Assembly: GCF_018156225.1 (NCBI RefSeq)
Contig: NZ_JAGTAR010000019.1
Span: 50,859-114,858 of the forward strand
Length of the DNA: 64,000 nucleotides
Reading direction: 5' to 3'
Source of the DNA: Carboxylicivirga sediminis
GTDB taxonomy: Bacteria; Bacteroidota; Bacteroidia; Bacteroidales; Marinilabiliaceae
Shown: one piece after another, positions 51,297 through 60,704 of the stretch
Layout: each line of letters opens with the position of its first letter
Numbering within the stretch: the stretch's first letter is position 1
Notes under the pieces: generated by a model
Told to the model about the DNA's origin: nothing
The model's database searches: none
What the model saw: only the letters and a program-made list of their open reading frames with translations
Made by a program: the position numbers and the translations under genes

Positions 51297-52175
51297 TTAA
51301 TTGCGCTTATCAACGCCCCACATCAATTTATTACGCAAGGTGGTGAAGAAGGAGTGGCCATCCAGCTCAATCACATTGATGCTAAAACCAGCCTTCTTAA
51401 CCTTAAGGTTGACTGAGTTATCAAATACTTCACTTCTTGAATCGAGCGAAGCCAAAAACTTAGAATCACGCCCTTCCACCTTCAGGGTTACCTCCACATC
51501 GTTAGGCACTACAACGGGTCTCACATTTAGGTTGTGCGGAGCAATAGGCGTAATAATCAGACACTTACTATCCGGATGCAATATCGGACCACCCACACTA
51601 AGTGAGTAGGCTGTTGAGCCTGTTGTTGTAGAGATAATCAGCCCGTCGGCCCAAAAAGAGTTTAAAAACTCGTTATTGACATAGGTATGTATGGTAATCA
51701 TGGCCGAGCTATCGCGCTTTGAAATGGCCAGCTCGTTGAGGGCAAAGTTATAATCACCAAAATGATTCCCATTGGTTTCAAGCACCAGGAGATCGAGCTG
51801 TCGGAGCCGGTATTTACCATCAAGCACCTCCCGTATTGCTACCTTCATTTCTCCTTGCGAAATATCGGCCAGAAAACCTAATCGACCAGAATTAATGCCC
51901 ACAATCGGAATACCTTTATCGCGCACATAAGTCACCGCTTCTAAAAAGGTACCATCGCCACCAATACTAAAAACCAGGTCAACATCTGCTATGTCATCGT
52001 GGTGTGTAAAAAAAGCATCCACTTCAGGCTTCATCTTAACGCTTGTAAGCAAAAAATCGTAGAATGGTTTATGAATCACCACATCCACATCACTGTCCTT
52101 TAAAATATTAAACAGGCTCTTACAGGCATTAAAGAACACCTCACCAAACTGCTTTCCGAAAACAGCTATTCGCAT
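51297..52175 (-). CDS. nadK: NAD kinase
   Basis: 292 residues, cytosolic, phosphorylates NAD to NADP. The catalytic GGDGTFLEAV motif lies near residue 72, followed by GINSGRLGFLADI, ALNELAISKRDSS, the glycine-rich TGSTAYSLSVGGPI and TPIAPHNLNVRPVVVP. It is in the conserved run CBS protein, BamA-like protein, nadK, DUF6089, uppS, all minus strand. Confidence 0.96.
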   Translation of the reverse strand: MRIAVFGKQFGEVFFNACKSLFNILKDSDVDVVIHKPFYDFLLTSVKMKPEVDAFFTHHDDIADVDLVFSIGGDGTFLEAVTYVRDKGIPIVGINSGRLGFLADISQGEMKVAIREVLDGKYRLRQLDLLVLETNGNHFGDYNFALNELAISKRDSSAMITIHTYVNNEFLNSFWADGLIISTTTGSTAYSLSVGGPILHPDSKCLIITPIAPHNLNVRPVVVPNDVEVTLKVEGRDSKFLASLDSRSEVFDNSVNLKVKKAGFSINVIELDGHSFFTTLRNKLMWGVDKRN

Positions 52176-52199
52176 AATTTTGAGTTTATCTGAAGAATA

Positions 52200-53627
52200 C
52201 TAAATGGCCAAATTAAAATGTACAAAAAAACCATGCTGACGATGCTTATTAACGGAGTAGTTAAAACTCCAGACCATGTCATAAAACGTAACAAAGTCGA
52301 TACCGGCACCATAGCCATATTGCCAATCATTTACAAATGTATTAGTTATTGGTGGATTCTCTTGCCATACGCTTCCAAAATCATAAAAAGCCTTCAGGTA
52401 AAACGCATAATTGACTTTTGCAAACTGGGTAAGCGGCATAAAACCCAAACTTTTAACACGGGGATGTAGCAAGGTAAATAGCAACTGATTTTTCATCGTA
52501 AATTGCCGGGTACCATCAATGACATATAGCTCATACCCATTCAAAAAGCTTTCATAGCCACTTCCGGCATTCAATACATAGGGCAGTGAATTACTCGTAT
52601 TATACTCACCATATGCCATGCTGGTCCAGTGCCAGCTCTCGTGCAAACGTACATGCTTATCGTAGCTACCTGCCAGCTTAAAGTTATTCAGTTCATCTTG
52701 CCACAAGCCAAATCCAGACTGAACAGCTTCGAGCTTGACCCGACTGCCTTTCAGCGGATAAATCTTTGAATCACGCTTGTCGTAGGTATATTCATACTTT
52801 AATTCCAGAAACTGCAGTTTATTGGCTTCAGTTGTCAGGTAGTTGGGATTAAGGTCAATCACTGAATCACTCACATTGTAATGATGATAGGCCACGTCGA
52901 GTTTGTGCCGCTGATATAAGCCTGAGCGCAAAGAGTAATACAAGGAACCGTGATAGGCCATTTGAGCCATTTCTGTTTCAAGTCCAGTAAAAATGGGCTG
53001 ATTATTTAGCGTTGCATAAGGTAACTGATCAGACATGCTAAAGTTAAAGAAAGCACCCCAACCTCCACGTTTATTATATTCAGGCGATAAATATCCCAAT
53101 AATATCTGAGTAGTAAACCCTAGTCGGATGCGCGCAATGATTTTTTCGTTGCGCCCCCTGAAATTATCTCGCTTCAGATAGACACCATAGTTGACACGTG
53201 ACCAGTCACCACTATTAAAGAATGAGCTTAAATTACGATCAGCCACCTCAAATATGGGAAAAACCCACCAGTACCATCGCTCATCCACATTGATATGAAA
53301 CACAATCGTATCATCGGATTGAATGGTATAATGAATAGAAACAAAATTAAATAGAGATGTATTTAAGAGATTATGGCGGCAACGCTTAACAACCTGCCCA
53401 AGCCGATTGACCAGTAATCGATCACCTTGCTTAAAAATGAGCTCATTAAGAATGACCCTCTGTTTGGTAATATTATTGCCGGTAATAACAACCTGCTGAA
53501 CAGTTACATATTCATCATTTACCTGTTCATTTTTGTTAAGCGGCAGAGCATTAGCAAGCAAACTGTGCATATGCATCAATATACATATGCACAACAATCT
53601 GCCGGCATTTACATAGGCCCATACCAT
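52200..53627 (-). CDS. BamA/TamA-like outer-membrane protein with single POTRA
   Basis: 475 residues. After a probable signal sequence (first ~27 residues) there is about one POTRA-like domain (TVQQVVITGNNITKQRVILNELIFKQGDRL, residues ~42-120) and then a beta barrel of about 350 residues ending in FNLAI with a terminal aromatic/hydrophobic strand. Barrel strands include YTYDKRDSKIYPLKGSRVKLE, as in surface-antigen/BamA proteins. It lacks the LRGY motif, so it is a divergent Omp85 member. Its function (translocation or barrel assembly) is unknown. Second Omp85-type gene in the window. Confidence 0.78.
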   Translation of the reverse strand: MVWAYVNAGRLLCICILMHMHSLLANALPLNKNEQVNDEYVTVQQVVITGNNITKQRVILNELIFKQGDRLLVNRLGQVVKRCRHNLLNTSLFNFVSIHYTIQSDDTIVFHINVDERWYWWVFPIFEVADRNLSSFFNSGDWSRVNYGVYLKRDNFRGRNEKIIARIRLGFTTQILLGYLSPEYNKRGGWGAFFNFSMSDQLPYATLNNQPIFTGLETEMAQMAYHGSLYYSLRSGLYQRHKLDVAYHHYNVSDSVIDLNPNYLTTEANKLQFLELKYEYTYDKRDSKIYPLKGSRVKLEAVQSGFGLWQDELNNFKLAGSYDKHVRLHESWHWTSMAYGEYNTSNSLPYVLNAGSGYESFLNGYELYVIDGTRQFTMKNQLLFTLLHPRVKSLGFMPLTQFAKVNYAFYLKAFYDFGSVWQENPPITNTFVNDWQYGYGAGIDFVTFYDMVWSFNYSVNKHRQHGFFVHFNLAI

Positions 53628-53646
53628 ACATTACCTTTTTATTACG

Positions 53647-54312
53647 CTACATATTAAGATACCTCATTAGTGCATCGTAGTTCTTTTTCACAGTATCGTC
53701 ATAAGCATTATCGCCCACGTAGGTTGCTTTAACCGAATAGTCGTACCTGTCAAATGCATTTAGCACCGGCCCGACATCAATGCGGTTTAGTTTAATGGCT
53801 ATACACAATTTATCGGCATCAACAGGCTGAGAAACATACAAACTCAGAATTTTAGCATCGGCATCTTCAACTATTCTGGCTATCTCGGCCAAAGAATAAT
53901 CACGGGGCATAAGCTCCAACTCAATAATCCCGCCTTCGGTATGAGCCGCAATTAAACCGGCAAACGTCTGCAATAAATCACTTTGTGTAATAAGGCCCAG
54001 ATAGTTCTCCTCTTTATCAACAACAGGCACTACAGTTAGCTTCAGTCGTGAGGCCAGCTCAATCACATCGAATATATGCTGATGCTCAAATACAAACGGC
54101 CGTGCATAAGACAATGCATGATTCCCCAAAGCTTCTTCGGCCTTATTGAAATCATATATATCAACATCACTAATCAGACCTAAAAAAGCCCTGTTGTTAA
54201 CAATTGGCAAATGCGAAACTCTGAAAACCTCCATCCAGTTAAGGGCATCAAGCCCGCTGTCTGAGGTCTTTAGTGAAGGAACAACTTCTGATATTAATTC
54301 TTTTGCCAACAT
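53647..54312 (-). CDS. Tandem CBS-domain protein
   Basis: 221 residues with two CBS domains in the N-terminal half (about 5-60, VSHLPIVNNRAFLGLISDVDIYDF; and 75-130, LTVVPVVDKEENYLGLITQSDLLQTF). A ferredoxin-like ACT-type C-terminal region follows (GGIIELELMPRDYSLAEIARIVEDAD). CBS pairs bind adenine nucleotides, so an energy- or nucleotide-sensing role is plausible. It starts the minus-strand envelope/NAD kinase run and is divergent from pdxJ. Confidence 0.85.
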   Translation of the reverse strand: MLAKELISEVVPSLKTSDSGLDALNWMEVFRVSHLPIVNNRAFLGLISDVDIYDFNKAEEALGNHALSYARPFVFEHQHIFDVIELASRLKLTVVPVVDKEENYLGLITQSDLLQTFAGLIAAHTEGGIIELELMPRDYSLAEIARIVEDADAKILSLYVSQPVDADKLCIAIKLNRIDVGPVLNAFDRYDYSVKATYVGDNAYDDTVKKNYDALMRYLNM

Positions 54313-54481
54313 AGATTACTTTTCGAAATACTTTATAATTTTGCGCGACAAAGGAAAACCCTTTTATGACGTAATTGTTTGAGTATTAAAAATACTGTCA
54401 AACATTATAACAAGCAAAAGTAGGCGATAGTTTATTTTGCATTTAATCACTCATAAGAGGGTGTTCATCAATAAAACAACA

Positions 54482-55198
54482 ATGACAAAACTTAGTGTTA
54501 ACATAAATAAGGTAGCCACCCTTCGAAATTCAAGGGGTGGCAATACACCAAATGTATTGCAGGCTGCTATTGATGTTCAGGAATTTGGCGGTGATGGCGT
54601 TACTGTTCACCCACGACCCGATGAGCGCCATATCCGTTATAAAGATGTGTATGATATTCGTCCGGTCATTAAAACAGAGTTTAACATTGAAGGCTATCCG
54701 TCGAAAGAATTCATTGACCTTGTTTTGGCTGTTCGCCCGCATCAGGTGACACTGGTACCCGATCCTCCGGAAGCACTGACCTCCAATGCAGGATGGGACA
54801 CAGTAACTCATATGACATTTCTACAGGATGTGATAGGTAGATTCAGTGATGCTGGTATTCGTACCTCAATATTTGTTGACACCGACCTGAAGAACATTGA
54901 GGGAGCAGTTAAAACCAATACCGACCGGATTGAGCTTTATACCGAGCCTTACGCTACCAACTTTACGAAAGACCGTGAAGCGGCTATTGCGCCATTTGTT
55001 GAAGCAGCCGAATTGGCCAATAAAATTGGACTTAAAATAAATGCCGGACACGATTTGAATTTGGACAACCTCAAGTATTTCAATGAGCGCATCCCTTATT
55101 TAAAGGAAGTATCAATAGGCCATGCCTTAATTAGCGATGCCCTTTATATTGGTCTTGAAAAAACCATTCAGCTATATAAACAGCAATTGATAAAATAA
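54482..55198 (+). CDS. pdxJ: Pyridoxine 5'-phosphate synthase
   Basis: 238 residues from ATG 54482 (an extension to 54437 lacks family similarity). It condenses 3-amino-2-oxopropyl phosphate with deoxyxylulose phosphate in the DXP-dependent vitamin B6 route. [17 protein letters not shown] gives the N-terminal binding site, [18 protein letters not shown] the catalytic His-Arg cluster, EFNIEGYPS the Glu, and [10 protein letters not shown] the C-terminal His. The next gene starts 5 bases after its stop. Confidence 0.96.
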   Translation: MTKLSVNINKVATLRNSRGGNTPNVLQAAIDVQEFGGDGVTVHPRPDERHIRYKDVYDIRPVIKTEFNIEGYPSKEFIDLVLAVRPHQVTLVPDPPEALTSNAGWDTVTHMTFLQDVIGRFSDAGIRTSIFVDTDLKNIEGAVKTNTDRIELYTEPYATNFTKDREAAIAPFVEAAELANKIGLKINAGHDLNLDNLKYFNERIPYLKEVSIGHALISDALYIGLEKTIQLYKQQLIK

Positions 55199-55203
55199 AA
55201 GGC

Positions 55204-56010
55204 ATGCAACTTTTCCATCGCGAATTTGGCAATAATGGGCCCATTCTGATTATCCTGCATGGCTTGTACGGGGCATCAGACAATTGGGTATCAATTGCCC
55301 GCCAGCTGGAAAAGGATTATCGAATTTATCTATTAGATCAAAGGAATCACGGCCATTCGCCCCATAGCAACAGTCACAATTATGAGTGCATGGCCGATGA
55401 CCTCCTGGAGTTTTTTAACGACAAAGGCATTGAAAAAGCGCATCTGGTTGGGCACTCGATGGGTGGCAAAACAGCCATGCGCTTTGCTCTGACGCATCCC
55501 GAACGCATCAGTAAACTGGTGATTCTCGACATTGCACCAAAATCGTATGCCTCGTTCAGTAATTATGCACAGATTACCAATAACCATCAGCTGATTATTG
55601 ACAGCATGCTCAATGTAGATTTTACCCAGGTATCATCAAGGCAAGATATTGACCAACAACTGAGCACAAGTCTGCCCGACAAGAAGCTACGTCAGTTTCT
55701 GCTGAAAAACGTTAATCGCACCAAAGACGACAACTACCACTGGCGCCTTAACCTGCCTGTTATTAAAGAAACGCTGGAACAAATAATGGATGGCTTTTCA
55801 GAACTCAACCCGGATGAACTAAACGTCAATATCCCTTCAATCTTTATAAGGGGTGAAAAATCGGGCTATGTGATGGATGAAGATACATTGGTGATGCGCA
55901 AATTCTTTAAAACAGCTGAAGTTGTGAGCATCCCCAATGCTGGCCACTGGCTGCATGCCGAACAGCCTGAACTGCTTATTAAGACCTTGGCGTATTTCTT
56001 ATTGGATTGA
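55204..56010 (+). CDS. Alpha/beta-hydrolase (YbfF-like esterase)
   Basis: 268 residues, no signal peptide. ILHGLYGASDNW is the oxyanion loop, DQRNHGHSPHS follows, the nucleophile Ser is in LVGHSMGGKTAM near residue 90, the acid is probably in the SIFIRGEKSGYV-linked region, and the catalytic His is in NAGHWLHAEQPELL. This pattern matches the YbfF esterase/acyl-thioesterase group. The natural substrate is unknown. It is tightly coupled to pdxJ (5 bases), a pairing that may reflect only operon packing. Confidence 0.87.
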   Translation: MQLFHREFGNNGPILIILHGLYGASDNWVSIARQLEKDYRIYLLDQRNHGHSPHSNSHNYECMADDLLEFFNDKGIEKAHLVGHSMGGKTAMRFALTHPERISKLVILDIAPKSYASFSNYAQITNNHQLIIDSMLNVDFTQVSSRQDIDQQLSTSLPDKKLRQFLLKNVNRTKDDNYHWRLNLPVIKETLEQIMDGFSELNPDELNVNIPSIFIRGEKSGYVMDEDTLVMRKFFKTAEVVSIPNAGHWLHAEQPELLIKTLAYFLLD

Positions 56011-56014
56011 GTTA

Positions 56015-56249
56015 TTCTCTTAGTATCTGGTTGTTTGTTTAACTGATAGATACCCTATTAAAGAGCAGACAGAAACCAGACGCAAGATAAAAGATTAGAG
56101 AAATGCTCCCATTGCCTGATGGCATTTCCACAAAGGGAAGATCAGCTACGCAAGAACGAACAATCAGGGACTGAAAGATTTCTCTATCAACCATATGCTA
56201 ATCGCATCTAACAGATTGTCAAATCAACAAATTAGCAACTCAACAATCA
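56015..56249. repeat. Degenerate repeat spacer
   Basis: A 240-base spacer without an ORF between convergent genes. AAATGC (56101-56106) and GCATTT (56122-56127) form a hairpin. 56213-56254 is a run of CAACAA/CAAATC-type words (GTCAAATCAACAAATTAGCA). The left side (56021-56053) has TGGTTGTTTGTTTAACTG, roughly its inverse. It looks like a weaker relative of the his/trp word arrays. Confidence 0.4.
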
Positions 56250-56966
56250 TCAGGCATGCTCAACCGCATCCTCAGCTATCAGCTCTTCTCCCTTGAAGCG
56301 CAAAAATAACTGAGCCGTTGCCAACACATCCTTCTCACAATAGCGGGCAATGCGCTCCACATCACGTTCTTCGTAAAACACTTGAGCCACCTGGCTTCCA
56401 TCAATATCATCCTTGGGCGAAGGGATATTAAAAATGGTTGTTAGCAGATTAAGGGATGTATAATGTTTGTAGTCGCCAAACTTCCACATATCCATGGTAT
56501 CCATAAACTTCACTTCCCATGGTTTTTTTCCGGCCACATCCAGAATAGGCGGTAACTTAACTCCATTGATAAGCATCCGCCGGGCAATATAGGGGAAGTC
56601 AAATTCCTTGGCATTATGCCCGCATATATTCTTATGCATGTCACGCGCAAATCCATTTAGCATGCGACCAAAATCTTCGAGTAGCACCTTCTCATTATCA
56701 CCTGCAAATGACTTTACCCGAAAAATTCGCTTGCCTCCACGAGCCGAAATCACGCCTACCGATATACAAACAATCTTTCCAAACTCAGCATAGATACCGG
56801 CACGGCCATACACATCGGCTGCGGACTCATCCTCAGCCCTGAAGTAAGCCGACTTTTTATCCCAAAGTACTTGCAATTCGGGTGTTACATTTTCAAAACT
56901 GGCCTCCTGCGGCACTGTTTCGATATCCAAAAACATGATATCTTCTACTCTGACGGCATCAAGCAT
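56250..56966 (-). CDS. DnaQ-like 3'-5' exonuclease (PolB-type)
   Basis: 238 residues. MFLDIETVPQ holds the DxE of exonuclease motif I near residue 14, ICGHNAKEFDFPYIARRM is motif II (N-x-x-x-F-D), and the C-terminal YCEKDVLATAQLFLRF is motif III with the catalytic Asp. This three-motif pattern fits the predicted PolB-like exonuclease family (PF10108). It acts on DNA ends; the pathway is unknown. It overlaps nothing but begins 5 bases after udk ends, so the two are likely cotranscribed. Confidence 0.87.
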   Translation of the reverse strand: MLDAVRVEDIMFLDIETVPQEASFENVTPELQVLWDKKSAYFRAEDESAADVYGRAGIYAEFGKIVCISVGVISARGGKRIFRVKSFAGDNEKVLLEDFGRMLNGFARDMHKNICGHNAKEFDFPYIARRMLINGVKLPPILDVAGKKPWEVKFMDTMDMWKFGDYKHYTSLNLLTTIFNIPSPKDDIDGSQVAQVFYEERDVERIARYCEKDVLATAQLFLRFKGEELIAEDAVEHA

Positions 56967-56971
56967 AGCAA

Positions 56972-57589
56972 TTAATTTAGGCTGGTTAAATTACGTTCAA
57001 TAAAGTGCGTGAGAATATTAATGGCAATATGGTTATTACCACCTTGCGGCACAATCAAATCGGCATATCGCTTAGTTGGTTCAATAAACTGCAGATGACT
57101 CGGTTTCACTGTTTCATCATAACGCTGAAGCACCTTTTCAACCGTTCGTCCACGCTCCATAATATCGCGTTGTATCACCCTCGACAAGCGATCATCCGCA
57201 TCGGCATGCACAAATACCTTCAGGTCCATTAGCTCGCGCAACTGACAGTTACCTAAAATCAGAATTCCTTCAACGATAATCACATCCCGCGGCTTAACAG
57301 TTACCGTCTCTTCAGAGCGCGTACATGATAAGTACGAATACTGTGGCATATCCACCGCGCGGCCCGCTTTCAGGTCGGCAATATGCTTAATCAGCAATTC
57401 CCATTCGATGGCATTGGGGTGATCGAAATTAATTTTCTGCCGCTCTTCAAGGGGCAAATGCCTGCTATCTTTATAATATGAATCCTGTGGCAAGATAGCC
57501 ACTTCGCCCTTGGGCAGCTGCTCCATAATTTTACGCACCACAGTTGTTTTGCCGGAACCTGTCCCGCCAGCTATTCCAATAATCAGCAT
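56972..57589 (-). CDS. udk: Uridine kinase
   Basis: 206 residues from ATG 57587-57589 (MLIIGIAGGTGSGKT); the longer frame to 57655 is not needed. The Walker A loop GGTGSGKTTV is at residues ~8-17. Later come PQDSYYKD (nucleoside-binding), NFDHPNAIEW, PQYSYLSCTR, VIIVEGILIL and the RRDIMERGRT-type lid (QRDIMERGRT). It phosphorylates uridine and cytidine in pyrimidine salvage. First gene of a two-gene unit with the exonuclease, divergent from a Dabb gene. Confidence 0.95.
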   Translation of the reverse strand: MLIIGIAGGTGSGKTTVVRKIMEQLPKGEVAILPQDSYYKDSRHLPLEERQKINFDHPNAIEWELLIKHIADLKAGRAVDMPQYSYLSCTRSEETVTVKPRDVIIVEGILILGNCQLRELMDLKVFVHADADDRLSRVIQRDIMERGRTVEKVLQRYDETVKPSHLQFIEPTKRYADLIVPQGGNNHIAINILTHFIERNLTSLN

Positions 57590-57641
57590 TTTACTAATTT
57601 TGCATTGTTTGTAACCGACAAAATAAGTAAAATATTCGATT

Positions 57642-57941
57642 ATGATTAAGCACATTGTACTCTTTCAACTGAAAAGCTTTGACAGCGAAAAACTGAAAAG
57701 CGCCAAAATTGAAGAAATAAAAGAGGGTTTGCTGGCTCTTGACGATAAAATAGATGCACTACTGTCTATTGAAGTAGGCGTCAATTGCAATCCTAATGAA
57801 CAGTTCGACATTGCCCTGACCACCACCTTTAATAACATGGAAGACCTGGAGACTTACGCTAAACACCCCGATCACCTGGCCGTTGGCAAAATAATACGTG
57901 AAGTATTGGAAGCTCGCTCATGTGTCGATTTCGAATACTAA
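57642..57941 (+). CDS. Dabb (stress-responsive A/B barrel) domain protein
   Basis: 99 residues, single Dabb domain: MIKHIVLFQLK start, central NEQFDIALTTTFNNMEDLETYAKHPDHLAV with the Y-x-x-H-P-x-H motif, and an ARSCVDFEY end. Members are small dimeric barrels, some with cyclase or decarboxylase-like roles, most unknown. It is followed by a hairpin (CCGGAAGGC 57954-57962 with GCCTTCCGG 57981-57989) lacking a T-run. Confidence 0.88.
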   Translation: MIKHIVLFQLKSFDSEKLKSAKIEEIKEGLLALDDKIDALLSIEVGVNCNPNEQFDIALTTTFNNMEDLETYAKHPDHLAVGKIIREVLEARSCVDFEY

Positions 57942-57953
57942 TTAGTCCTTTAC

Positions 57954-57989
57954 CGGAAGGCATAGCTGATTAGCGAAAGGCCTTCCGGC
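57954..57989. terminator. Hairpin after the Dabb gene
   Basis: A 9-bp GC-rich perfect stem (CCGGAAGGC with GCCTTCCGG) 12 bases after the stop codon. No T-tract follows, so termination is uncertain. Confidence 0.5.
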
Positions 57990-58077
57990 TATATAAGTTC
58001 CGAAATAAAACCTTGACGTTTTCTGCGCAATAACGGATATTAAGCAGCTATCATAAGTGACCATTAATATCAGAGGC

Positions 58078-58992
58078 ATGAAAACGCTACTATCCATTTT
58101 GCTATCACTTTTTACCGCAGGCACCTTTGCTCAAAGCATAAAAGTAGCTGCCGGTAAAATCGTTCGCCACGAGATGTTTCCTTCCGCCTATGTAGATGCA
58201 CGTAACGTTGATGTGTGGCTACCCGACGGATATTCTCAGGACAATAAATACGCTGTTATATACATGCATGATGGCCAGATGCTGTTTGATGCTACCAACA
58301 CCTGGAACCAACAAGAATGGAGAGTGGACGAAGTGTTAGCCAGTCTGATGAACAACCACCGGGTACGTGATTGCATAGTAGTAGGCATATGGAATAATGG
58401 CAAAAAACGCCATGCCGAATATTTCCCACAAAGGAGCTGGAAGCTGATACCCGAAGAGCAACAACAGGCCATTCTCAAAAAGGAAGAGATTTATATTGAA
58501 CCTTCGGTATTGTTGGATGGCATGCTGGCCGATAAATACCTGCGTTTTATTGTGCGCGAACTGAAGCCCTTTATTGATAAAACATACAGCACACTTGGCA
58601 ATAAACAGAATACCATTATTATGGGCTCCAGCATGGGTGGTTTAATTAGCTGCTATGCCATGTGCGAATACCCCGGTATTTTTGGAGGAGCCATTTGCAT
58701 GTCGACACACTGGCCTGCCGTTGATGGCATCACTCTAAAGTACCTGGAACAGAATATAGCAAATGCCAAAACACACCGTATCTATTTTGATTATGGCACC
58801 GTCGATCTGGACGCCCTCTACGAACCTTACCAAACAAAAGTTGATTCCATCTTTATGGCCAATGGCTACAATAAGGACATCAATTATCAATCGTTGAAAT
58901 TTAAAGGAGCCACACATAGTGAAGAAGCCTGGCGACAGCGCTTAAACATCCCGCTGGAATTTATTTTGCCTCCTCAGCCAACCATGGACTAG
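58078..58992 (+). CDS. Secreted esterase (Esterase D/PF00756-like)
   Basis: 304 residues from ATG 58078; a GTG at 58057 would add seven residues. Signal peptide MKTLLSILLSLFTAGTFAQ. The mature part is an alpha/beta-hydrolase: VDVWLPDGYSQDNKYAVIYMHDGQMLF, the nucleophile Ser in IIMGSSMGGLISCYAM (residue ~187), an Asp in DYGTVDLDALY and the His in GATHSEEAWRQRL. This is the Fes/esterase-D layout found in siderophore and feruloyl esterases. Periplasmic; substrate unknown. Confidence 0.87.
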   Translation: MKTLLSILLSLFTAGTFAQSIKVAAGKIVRHEMFPSAYVDARNVDVWLPDGYSQDNKYAVIYMHDGQMLFDATNTWNQQEWRVDEVLASLMNNHRVRDCIVVGIWNNGKKRHAEYFPQRSWKLIPEEQQQAILKKEEIYIEPSVLLDGMLADKYLRFIVRELKPFIDKTYSTLGNKQNTIIMGSSMGGLISCYAMCEYPGIFGGAICMSTHWPAVDGITLKYLEQNIANAKTHRIYFDYGTVDLDALYEPYQTKVDSIFMANGYNKDINYQSLKFKGATHSEEAWRQRLNIPLEFILPPQPTMD

Positions 58993-59023
58993 ATAGGGGT
59001 TACAAAACCCGGATATATAAAAA

Positions 59024-59280
59024 AGAGGGTGTACGAGAATCAAAAAAGACAATTACAAACTTATGCGTAAGAAAACACCTCTCCTCACTCCTCTCCTTCA
59101 AGGAGAGGAAGCCATGACTCATCAATGATAATATCTTACATTAGAGAGTTGCCCTTTCCAGCAAGGTCACCTTCTCCTTAAGGAGGCTTTATTCCGCCAG
59201 AGCGGAAAGGACGGAATGAGGTGATGAAGTTATAGATTATTAGTCCAAAAACTGTTTCCCTTCATTTTAGTACACCCTCT
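59024..59280. repeat. MITE-like element with 11-bp inverted ends
   Basis: AGAGGGTGTAC at 59024-59034 has an exact inverted copy, GTACACCCTCT, at 59270-59280, enclosing 235 bases without an ORF. Inside are palindromes CCTCTCCTT-C-AAGGAGAGG (59090-59108) and CTCCTTAAGGAG (59174-59185), related to CTTCCCCAAGGGGAAG in the his operon at 9468. This is the architecture of a non-autonomous repeat; mobility is inferred. Confidence 0.6.
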
Positions 59281-59284
59281 ACAT

Positions 59285-59311
59285 AAAAAAGGTGCCTATT
59301 ATAGCACCTTT
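59285..59311 (-). terminator. Terminator of the 59.3-60.6 kb lipoprotein gene
   Basis: AAAGGTGC (59288-59295) pairs with GCACCTTT (59304-59311), followed on the minus strand by a T-run. It lies 38 bases beyond the stop. Confidence 0.8.
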
Positions 59312-59348
59312 CTTACTTCATCGATTTTATATAATCAGGCATCAAGAG

Positions 59349-60560
59349 TCACACCCCAAACTTACTGGCAAATTCAGCTACCATTTGCTCAAGCTCCAGT
59401 TTAAACTGGGCCAGAAAGTCATCAAAGTACACTTCACCGCTCTCGCGCGAACCATCACTAAACTCAAGCTCCAGGTCAACCCACCAACTACCGGCTTCAT
59501 CAACCCGCGCTTTGGGCACCGCATGTGCTTTTGCTATTATCTTGTTATCATTCAGATACCTCACATCCATGGCTGCATAGCTATTTAAGGCACTGGCCAA
59601 AGCCTCGGCATACGCTTTACTGTCGGGCTGCAGCTCGTCTACCTTAAGCAGCTCATTATACAATTCACCGGTTCCGGCTGTTGTATTAAACACCACCTCT
59701 TCAATGGCCAAACTGTTAATCAGTTGCTCCACCGGCATCTGTTCATCATGCCCATCAAAAGATAAATCCAGCAGATGTCCCAGTACCCGGTCTGTATCAT
59801 TGTTGAATGTCAACATCCAATAGCCATTCTGTTCATCTTTCCCCAATTCACCACTTAAATTATAAGGGGTAGGGTTAAATGTCATTGCCACTACCTGAAA
59901 ATAGCCATCATTCGTAAACGTGGCATTCACATTGCTGGCCAGCACCAGTTCATCCTTTACTTTTATACTGAAATGTAACTTTTCAAGCGCCTGCTCTACA
60001 ACCGTGCCGTCTTCCAACACCTCTCCTTTGTTGGGGAAATCACCCGAATAAAAAGCCAGATCAGAAATAGTCAGCAGAGCCGTATCACCAGGTGTTTCGT
60101 TGGTAGCCGGAAACTGAAATACCACGTCTGTTTCGTGCTCTTTCACTTTAATAAATGTGCTATTGGTATCATCCCAGGCCCACACGCCACATCCTTCATT
60201 GGCCAGTAAACTGCAATAATAATCTTTATCAAATGTTAAGGTCATGAGTTCCTCGAAATAACAGTTTTGAGATGCATTGTTATACATCAACTCGCCCACC
60301 TCAACAACAGCTTGTAAGAACAAAGCATTGCCCGAAACTTCATGCCCATCCAGGCGACCAAACATTGAGTGACTAATGGCTGCAAAGCGCGTTTGGCTTA
60401 ATTGCTCCAGCTCATTATTGAGTGATTCGGTGCTTGATTTCAAAACATTCTTATCGTGCTCCACGCCATGCTTGCTATAGGCATCCATCATTACATCGCT
60501 TTCGCATGCCATAAAAAATACCGGAAGCACCATCATCCACAACTTCACTAAACTCCTCAT
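59349..60560 (-). CDS. Uncharacterised lipoprotein
   Basis: 403 residues from ATG 60558-60560 (a GTG at 60578 would add six). Signal MRSLVKLWMMVLPVFFMAC ends in a lipobox with Cys at ~19. The mature protein is acidic and rich in beta strands, with pairs such as ELVLASNVNATFTNDGYFQVVAMTFNP and WWVDLELEFSDGSRESGEVYFDD. No enzyme motif is seen. Proteins of this kind are common orphans in Bacteroidota envelopes. It lies alone between repeat elements. Confidence 0.65.
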   Translation of the reverse strand: MRSLVKLWMMVLPVFFMACESDVMMDAYSKHGVEHDKNVLKSSTESLNNELEQLSQTRFAAISHSMFGRLDGHEVSGNALFLQAVVEVGELMYNNASQNCYFEELMTLTFDKDYYCSLLANEGCGVWAWDDTNSTFIKVKEHETDVVFQFPATNETPGDTALLTISDLAFYSGDFPNKGEVLEDGTVVEQALEKLHFSIKVKDELVLASNVNATFTNDGYFQVVAMTFNPTPYNLSGELGKDEQNGYWMLTFNNDTDRVLGHLLDLSFDGHDEQMPVEQLINSLAIEEVVFNTTAGTGELYNELLKVDELQPDSKAYAEALASALNSYAAMDVRYLNDNKIIAKAHAVPKARVDEAGSWWVDLELEFSDGSRESGEVYFDDFLAQFKLELEQMVAEFASKFGV

Positions 60561-60704
60561 ATACGTATTATTTTCCACTATTCTGATAGTTTGTATCTAT
60601 GCTCTTTCCTGTATATGAGACAATGAAGTAAATGGTTACACGTATTGGAAAATTTCGATTCAAAAAAAGCCGCCCCAAAACGGAACGACTTCTCGTTGCA
60701 ATAA

